Part shown: piece by piece, positions 6,722 to 10,231 of the stretch
Position numbering within the stretch: position 1 is the stretch's first letter
How the letters are laid out: every line of letters begins with the position of its first letter
Origin: SCTD01 sp046593875
Lineage (GTDB): Bacteria > Actinomycetota > Actinomycetes > Mycobacteriales > SCTD01
NCBI GenBank assembly: GCA_046593875.1
Contig: JBKJQQ010000222.1
Span: forward strand, 1-10,231
Direction: 5' to 3'
Length of the DNA stretch: 10,231 bases
Made by a program: the position numbers and the translations under genes
The notes under the pieces: model-generated
What the model was told of the DNA's origin: nothing
Databases searched by the model: none
Seen by the model: only the letters and a program-made list of their open reading frames with translations

Positions 6722-8257
6722 CTACCGTCCGCCGCCCGAGCCTTCTCCGAGAGCGACGTCGAGCAGCCGGGCGGCTTGCGGTGACGCGCCCTGCACCCGC
6801 GCCTGCGTGCCCGAGCCCCGGAGGTGCTCGACGAAGGACTGCAGCACCAGCGCCCCGGTGGCGTCCAACCTGCCGACCCGTTCGAGGTGGAGGACCACGC
6901 ACTCGACGTCATCGTCCGTGGCCACCAGCGTGGCGACCTGCGCCTCCAGTGCTGGAGCCGAGCCGAAGTACAGCACCCCTTGCGGCCGTACGTGCAGCGT
7001 CGTGCCCTCGCGCCACGTCTCGACGTTGATGTCGAGCTCCCGCCACACGTGGACCGCGAGGGACAAGCCCACACCGACCAGCACGCCACGCTCCACCCGC
7101 GGGGCGAAGGCGAGCGTCGACAGGAACGTCAGCGCGGCGATCATGAACTGGGGGCGGGACAGCCGCCATGCCTGCACGAACGGCTGCACCTGGATCAAAG
7201 GCAACACCGAGGCGACCACCAGGCCGGCCAGGGCGGCCTTGGGGAGGTCGGACAACACGGAGGCGAAGGGCATGAAGGCCAGGACGATCACCCCGGTGAG
7301 GACCCCGCTCCAGCGGGTGCGGGCCCCAGACAGCCGGTTGAGGGAGGAGCGCGAGAACGATCCGCCCGCCGGGTAGCCGTTGAAGGCTCCCGCCGCGAGG
7401 TTGGCCAGGCCCTGGCCGACGAACTCGCGATCGGGGTCCCACGACTCCCTGTCCTCGGTCGCGTAGCGACGCGAGATGCTCGCCGCCTCGGCGAAGCCCA
7501 CGAGCGCGATGACCGCCCCGGGCACGAGCAGCCGGGGCAGGTCCGCCCAGGGCAGGTCGAGCCGCAAGGGTGGCACCCCGCTGGGGACCGCACCGACCTC
7601 GGTGATCGAGATGATGCCCGCGACGCTGAGCATCAGCGCACCCACGCCGCCCAGCAGCGCCCCGGGGAACCGCGGGCTCCAGCGCCGCCCGAGCAGGATG
7701 ACGGCGATCATCGCCAGGCCTACGCCGATGGCCACGACGTCCCACTCCCCCGGCGTGGACAGCGCCTGTCCCGCAGCCACGACGGGGCTCGCCGCGTCGC
7801 TGCGGGCGTCGAGCAAGGAGGGGACCTGCGAGGCCAGGATGAGCAGGGACGCGGCGACGGTGAAGGCCGCGACGACGGGCTGGCTCATCAGGTAGGCGAC
7901 GAAGCCCCACCGCAGCAGCCCGAGCAGCACCCGCACCACGCCGACCACGATCGCGAGCAGTGCCGCCTTCCCGACGTAGTCCTCCGACCCCACCTGCGCC
8001 AAGGTCGTGAGCGCACCCAGCGTCAGCAGGCTGGTCAGGGCGACCGGTCCCGTCTGGAGGTAGCGCGACGACCCGACCAGGCCCGCGGCCACGGTCGCCG
8101 TGACCGCCGTGTACAGCCCCGTCACGACCGGCATGCCGGCCAGCTCCGCGTAGGCCAGCGACTGGGGGATGAGCACCAGCGCCACGGTCGCGGCGGCGAG
8201 GACATCGCCGCGGCTCGGTGCGGTCCAGCTCCGCCACCTTGCCGGCTGACGAGCCAC
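6722..8257 (-). CDS. SulP-family inorganic anion transporter with C-terminal STAS domain
   Basis: A 511-residue polytopic membrane protein of the SulP/SLC26 family, which moves sulfate, bicarbonate or other anions. The family motif near the first helices is clear (LIPQSLAYAELAGMP, VTGLYTAV). Many further hydrophobic segments follow, then EAASISRRYA and AAGAFNGYPAGGSFSRSSLN, matching the conserved family region before the last helices. About residues 405-505 form a cytoplasmic STAS domain, with RLDATGALVLQSF matching the D-[ST]-x-G loop region. The start is a GTG at 8257; only a weak G-rich site precedes it. No carbonic anhydrase lies nearby. With two rhodaneses and a sulfur-type molybdoenzyme around it, sulfate is a reasonable guess at substrate, but the sequence does not decide this. 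It is divergent from the DUF202 pair across a 114-nt region. Confidence 0.93.
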   Translation of the reverse strand: MARQPARWRSWTAPSRGDVLAAATVALVLIPQSLAYAELAGMPVVTGLYTAVTATVAAGLVGSSRYLQTGPVALTSLLTLGALTTLAQVGSEDYVGKAALLAIVVGVVRVLLGLLRWGFVAYLMSQPVVAAFTVAASLLILASQVPSLLDARSDAASPVVAAGQALSTPGEWDVVAIGVGLAMIAVILLGRRWSPRFPGALLGGVGALMLSVAGIISITEVGAVPSGVPPLRLDLPWADLPRLLVPGAVIALVGFAEAASISRRYATEDRESWDPDREFVGQGLANLAAGAFNGYPAGGSFSRSSLNRLSGARTRWSGVLTGVIVLAFMPFASVLSDLPKAALAGLVVASVLPLIQVQPFVQAWRLSRPQFMIAALTFLSTLAFAPRVERGVLVGVGLSLAVHVWRELDINVETWREGTTLHVRPQGVLYFGSAPALEAQVATLVATDDDVECVVLHLERVGRLDATGALVLQSFVEHLRGSGTQARVQGASPQAARLLDVALGEGSGGGR

Positions 8258-8371
8258 GGCGACCCCCGTCCACCTCGGTCCGAGTGTTGTCCGGACGTTC
8301 TGGGTCGGACGTTAGGCTATCTGCGCCCGCGACAGGGGCGCCGCCCACTGCTCACCCGGACGGAGCACACC
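8258..8371. promoter_or_regulatory. Divergent promoter region between SulP and the DUF202 pair
   Basis: This 114-nt region serves genes leaving in both directions. On the plus strand TAGGCT (8313-8318) is a good actinobacterial -10 candidate, but no proper -35 lies 16-19 nt before it. Just upstream are two direct copies of CGGACGTT (8292-8299 and 8306-8313), 14 bp apart, the first forming part of TGTCCGGACGTT (8288-8299), also seen before rhodanese copy 1. Overlap of the repeats with the probable promoter core suggests repressor or regulator binding. I see no clear -10/-35 pair for SulP. Confidence 0.45.
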
Positions 8372-8749
8372 GTGACGCCGTTCGCACACCGGCGCAAGCC
8401 GCCTCTGCGCGACGTGGGCGGCGACCCGGACTACCGCTTCACGCTGGCCAACGAGCGCACCTTCCTGGCCTGGATCCGGACGTCGCTGGCGCTCATCGCT
8501 GCGGGCGCGGCCGTCACGAGCCTGCTGCCCGAGCTGGGTTCCCCGGGGATCCGGTCGCTGCTGGGTCTCGGCCTGCTGCTGCTCGGGATGACCGTCGCCG
8601 CCATGGCCTACCGGCGGTGGGACCGCAACGAGCGCGCCCTGCGCATGGGCACCGCCCTGCCGATGACCTCCCTCACCAGGGTGCTCGCGCTGGGCGTGGT
8701 GCTCGTGACCCTCGCGCTCATCATCGTCGTGCTGGTGGGGACGGGCTGA
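8372..8749 (+). CDS. DUF202 (YidH-like) inner-membrane protein
   Basis: A 125-residue protein with the DUF202 signature ANERTFLAWIRTSLALIAAG (residues 26-45) and three predicted transmembrane helices (about 38-55, 62-80 and 104-123), with a basic loop (RRWDRNERALR) between the second and third. GTG8372 was chosen because GGAG (8362-8365) lies 6 nt upstream and the conserved domain starts soon after; the much longer open frame upstream is the antisense shadow of SulP. The family is widespread in bacterial membranes with no agreed function in most species. It is followed after 3 nt by a second DUF202 protein, so the two are surely cotranscribed and may form a hetero-oligomer. Confidence 0.9.
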   Translation: MTPFAHRRKPPLRDVGGDPDYRFTLANERTFLAWIRTSLALIAAGAAVTSLLPELGSPGIRSLLGLGLLLLGMTVAAMAYRRWDRNERALRMGTALPMTSLTRVLALGVVLVTLALIIVVLVGTG

Positions 8750-8752
8750 CGC

Positions 8753-9085
8753 ATGCCGGCACCGCCGCTCCTGGATGGCGGGGCCCAGGCCGAACGAACG
8801 GCCCTTGCCTGGCAGCGCACCGGCCTCGCGTTGCTCGGCGTCGGGGCGCTGCTCCTGCACGTCGGGGGCGGCGGGGCCGGGCGGCTGTCCCAGGTGGTCG
8901 GCTTGCTGGACCTCGTCGCCGGCACGGTGGTCGGGGCAGTCGTAGCCCCCGTCCGCTACCGGCGGACCCTGAGGCACGTCGACAGTGCCCGCTCCCCGTT
9001 GGCCCGCCGCAGCAACTGGGCAGTCACCGCATGCGTCGTCGCCACGGCACTCGCCGCAGCCTTCGACCTCGCCACGCCGCTCTGA
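8753..9085 (+). CDS. Second, shorter DUF202 membrane protein
   Basis: A 110-residue protein with the compact DUF202 motif ERTALAWQRTGLALLGVGA (residues 14-32), and three hydrophobic segments at about 24-40, 46-66 and 88-106, with basic loop YRRTLRH. ATG8753 begins 3 nt after the stop of the first DUF202 gene; only a weak G-rich site precedes it, so translation is probably coupled. The pairing of one long and one short DUF202 protein is a recurrent gene arrangement as I recall it. Function is unknown. Confidence 0.88.
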   Translation: MPAPPLLDGGAQAERTALAWQRTGLALLGVGALLLHVGGGGAGRLSQVVGLLDLVAGTVVGAVVAPVRYRRTLRHVDSARSPLARRSNWAVTACVVATALAAAFDLATPL

Positions 9086-9097
9086 GAGGGTGACGAC

Positions 9098-9346
9098 ATG
9101 GAGCCCTTGGCGGACTGGCTGTCGGCAGTGCAACGTGAACTAGGGCTCGAGGACACCATCGACGTGCGGTTGCTCCTGGACCTGTCGCGACAGGTGGCGC
9201 ACGCGGTCGAACGACCCGCCGCGCCGCTGACGACCTACCTCATGGGTCTGGCAACCGGGCGGGGGGCGGACGGCGGACGCAGTCCTGCGGAAGTGGCAGA
9301 GGTGATCGAGCGGCTCGCGTACCAGTGGGCGGAGCCCGACTCCTGA
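9098..9346 (+). CDS. DUF6457 small protein, of a family linked to molybdopterin-guanine dinucleotide synthesis
   Basis: An 82-residue soluble, mostly helical protein. The segment LADWLSAVQRELGLED, then VRLLLDLSRQVAHAVERPAAPLTTYLMGLATG, matches DUF6457 as I know it from actinobacteria, where it occurs alone beside, or fused to, MobA-type molybdenum cofactor guanylyltransferases. ATG9098 has GAGAGGG (9084-9090) seven bases upstream, and the gene follows the second DUF202 gene by 12 nt, so it is probably in one operon with it. No MobA is visible here. Because the molybdoenzyme in this window needs bis-MGD, a helper role in cofactor supply is attractive, but its biochemical function is not established. 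Confidence 0.75.
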   Translation: MEPLADWLSAVQRELGLEDTIDVRLLLDLSRQVAHAVERPAAPLTTYLMGLATGRGADGGRSPAEVAEVIERLAYQWAEPDS

Positions 9347-9599
9347 GGAGACCGGACGTCGCGCCAGACGACGGTCAGAAGGGGACACCCGCTTCAGGTG
9401 CCCGACCCATGAGGTCGAAGATCCTCTTCGCACCAGCCCACCGCTGGCCGGCGCGGGTCGAAGGATCGCCGGCCAGGTGCGGGCCCCGGCCCGTCACGAC
9501 ACGGCGGACGCGGGGCGCCTCGTTCTGACCCCGTCGCGTTCCTGTCAAAGCCGCAGCGTCGTCGTTGCGCTTCCCGCGAGCAGCCGACAACGGCCCCGG
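9347..9599. other. Intergenic region between convergent genes
   Basis: This 253-nt stretch holds no gene I can support. Short open frames on both strands lack a good start with ribosome site and resemble no family. Its one clear structure is the hairpin at 9444-9476. Confidence 0.6.
9444..9476. terminator. Strong hairpin, probable bidirectional terminator
   Basis: A perfect 10-bp inverted repeat, CTGGCCGGCG (9444-9453) and CGCCGGCCAG (9467-9476), with a 13-nt loop. It lies about 100 nt after the DUF6457 stop and about 120 nt after the rhodanese copy 2 stop on the other strand, the place for a shared terminator. No T tract follows on either side; terminators lacking a T tract are common in actinomycetes. 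The repeat is certain, the role inferred. Confidence 0.55.
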
Positions 9600-10211
9600 T
9601 CAGGCCGAGCTGAACGACGCTGCGGCGCGCTCGACGTCGCGACGGCTGCCCCGGTTGTAGGGCAGGCGGGCCAGCACGTTGCCCATCATGCAGGTGTTGC
9701 TCACCGCGGCGAAGGTCAGGCCCGCACCGACGAGCCCGGCGACGAACTTCAGGCCCGGGACGGCGAGGCTGCCGAGGATGCTCAGCAGGACTAACAGGCC
9801 GGCGACCAGGCGCACCTGCCGCTCGAGGCCCCACCGCTGCTCGCCCTTGACGACTGCGCCCTCGGCCTGCTGCCAGGCGACCATCCCACCGATCAGCACG
9901 TGGAGGCCGTCGGCGCCCGCTTCAGTCAGCTTGTCCTGCGCCTGCTTGGCCCGTCCACCTTGCTGGCAGACGACCACGACCGGCTCGCCAGCGGCGACGA
10001 TCTGGTCTCGGTACCGGCCCACCTGGTCCAACGGCACGTTGACGGCGCCGGGGATGTGGCACGTCCGGAACTCGCCGTTGGAGCGCACGTCCAGCAGCCG
10101 GTACGAGCCCTCCGGCAGGGCTTGCACCTTGCTCGCCGAGATCTCGGAGGGCATGGCATCAGCAGCCGGGGTCACCGAACTGCGGGTGGGGCGGGCGGTC
10201 GTCGCGGTCAC
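9600..10211 (-). CDS. Membrane-bound rhodanese (rhodanese domain plus DUF2892, YgaP-like), copy 2
   Basis: A 203-residue paralogue of the rhodanese at 6002-6592. The rhodanese domain covers about residues 25-118 with catalytic C82 in the loop CQQGGR, and the same GEFRTCHIPGAVNVPLDQV segment with C51. The DUF2892 part (LERQVRLVAG, two transmembrane helices) ends in NTCMMGN (C174) and LARLPYNRGSR, nearly identical to copy 1. GTG10211 was chosen over GTG10217 because AGGAG lies 5 nt before it, whereas it abuts the other; copy 1 also begins MT. Hand alignment gives about 65% identity over some 175 residues, so this is an old duplication with a strictly kept core. Expected role is sulfane-sulfur transfer at the membrane. 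The promoter lies beyond the window edge. Confidence 0.92.
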   Translation of the reverse strand: MTATTARPTRSSVTPAADAMPSEISASKVQALPEGSYRLLDVRSNGEFRTCHIPGAVNVPLDQVGRYRDQIVAAGEPVVVVCQQGGRAKQAQDKLTEAGADGLHVLIGGMVAWQQAEGAVVKGEQRWGLERQVRLVAGLLVLLSILGSLAVPGLKFVAGLVGAGLTFAAVSNTCMMGNVLARLPYNRGSRRDVERAAASFSSA

Positions 10212-10231
10212 TGGCACTCCTGGAGTCGTGG

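Noticed and set aside
6824..8371. Long plus-strand open frame running into the first DUF202 gene
   Set aside because: It is the antisense shadow of SulP. DUF202 homology begins only after GTG8372, which has its own ribosome site.
9375..9590. 71-codon minus-strand frame just after rhodanese copy 2
   Set aside because: It starts with TTG, lacks a convincing ribosome site, spans the terminator-like hairpin and resembles no family I know.
1..10231. CRISPR arrays, insertion sequences, tRNA/rRNA genes or phage genes
   Set aside because: I looked for repeat-spacer patterns, transposase motifs, terminal repeats and tRNA-like folds and saw none; gene content and base use look uniform.

Overview
The window is very GC-rich, with strong G/C bias at third codon positions, GTG starts, tightly packed genes and GGAG-type ribosome binding sites. 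The protein types (actinobacterial DUF6457, TorD-like, MIP18-Mrp, HutC-type GntR) point to a high-GC actinomycete. I cannot place it to genus from sequence alone.

Left part (1-5156, + strand): a respiratory-type molybdoenzyme operon. It holds the last 47 codons of a polytopic membrane anchor (NrfD/DmsC type), a 978-residue molybdopterin oxidoreductase with one N-terminal [4Fe-4S] motif, a Cys as probable Mo ligand and no Tat signal, an extended TorD-like assembly chaperone, and a MIP18-Mrp/ApbC ATPase of the Fe-S carrier type. The [4Fe-4S] electron-transfer subunit expected for such a complex is not in the window and presumably lies upstream. A cytoplasm-facing catalytic subunit with an NrfD/DmsC anchor resembles SoeABC sulfite dehydrogenase, but PsrA/PhsA-like roles cannot be excluded.

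Middle part (5158-8257, - strand): a HutC-type GntR regulator converges on the Mrp gene with a one-base gap. Upstream of it on the same strand are a membrane rhodanese (YgaP-like, rhodanese plus DUF2892) and a SulP-family anion transporter with a STAS domain. A putative terminator, promoter and palindromic site separate SulP from the rhodanese.

Right part (8372-10231): a divergent + strand cluster holds two tandem DUF202 membrane proteins and a DUF6457 protein of a family linked by context to molybdopterin-guanine dinucleotide synthesis. A strong hairpin then separates it from a second membrane rhodanese on the - strand, about 65% identical to the first by hand alignment.

Taken together, anion (possibly sulfate) transport, two sulfurtransferases, a sulfur-type molybdoenzyme and its maturation factors suggest a sulfur-oxidation or sulfur-handling island. 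This is inference from gene content. A 12-bp site, TGTCCGGACGTT, is shared by the promoter region of the first rhodanese and the SulP/DUF202 divergent region, and could tie them into one regulon.
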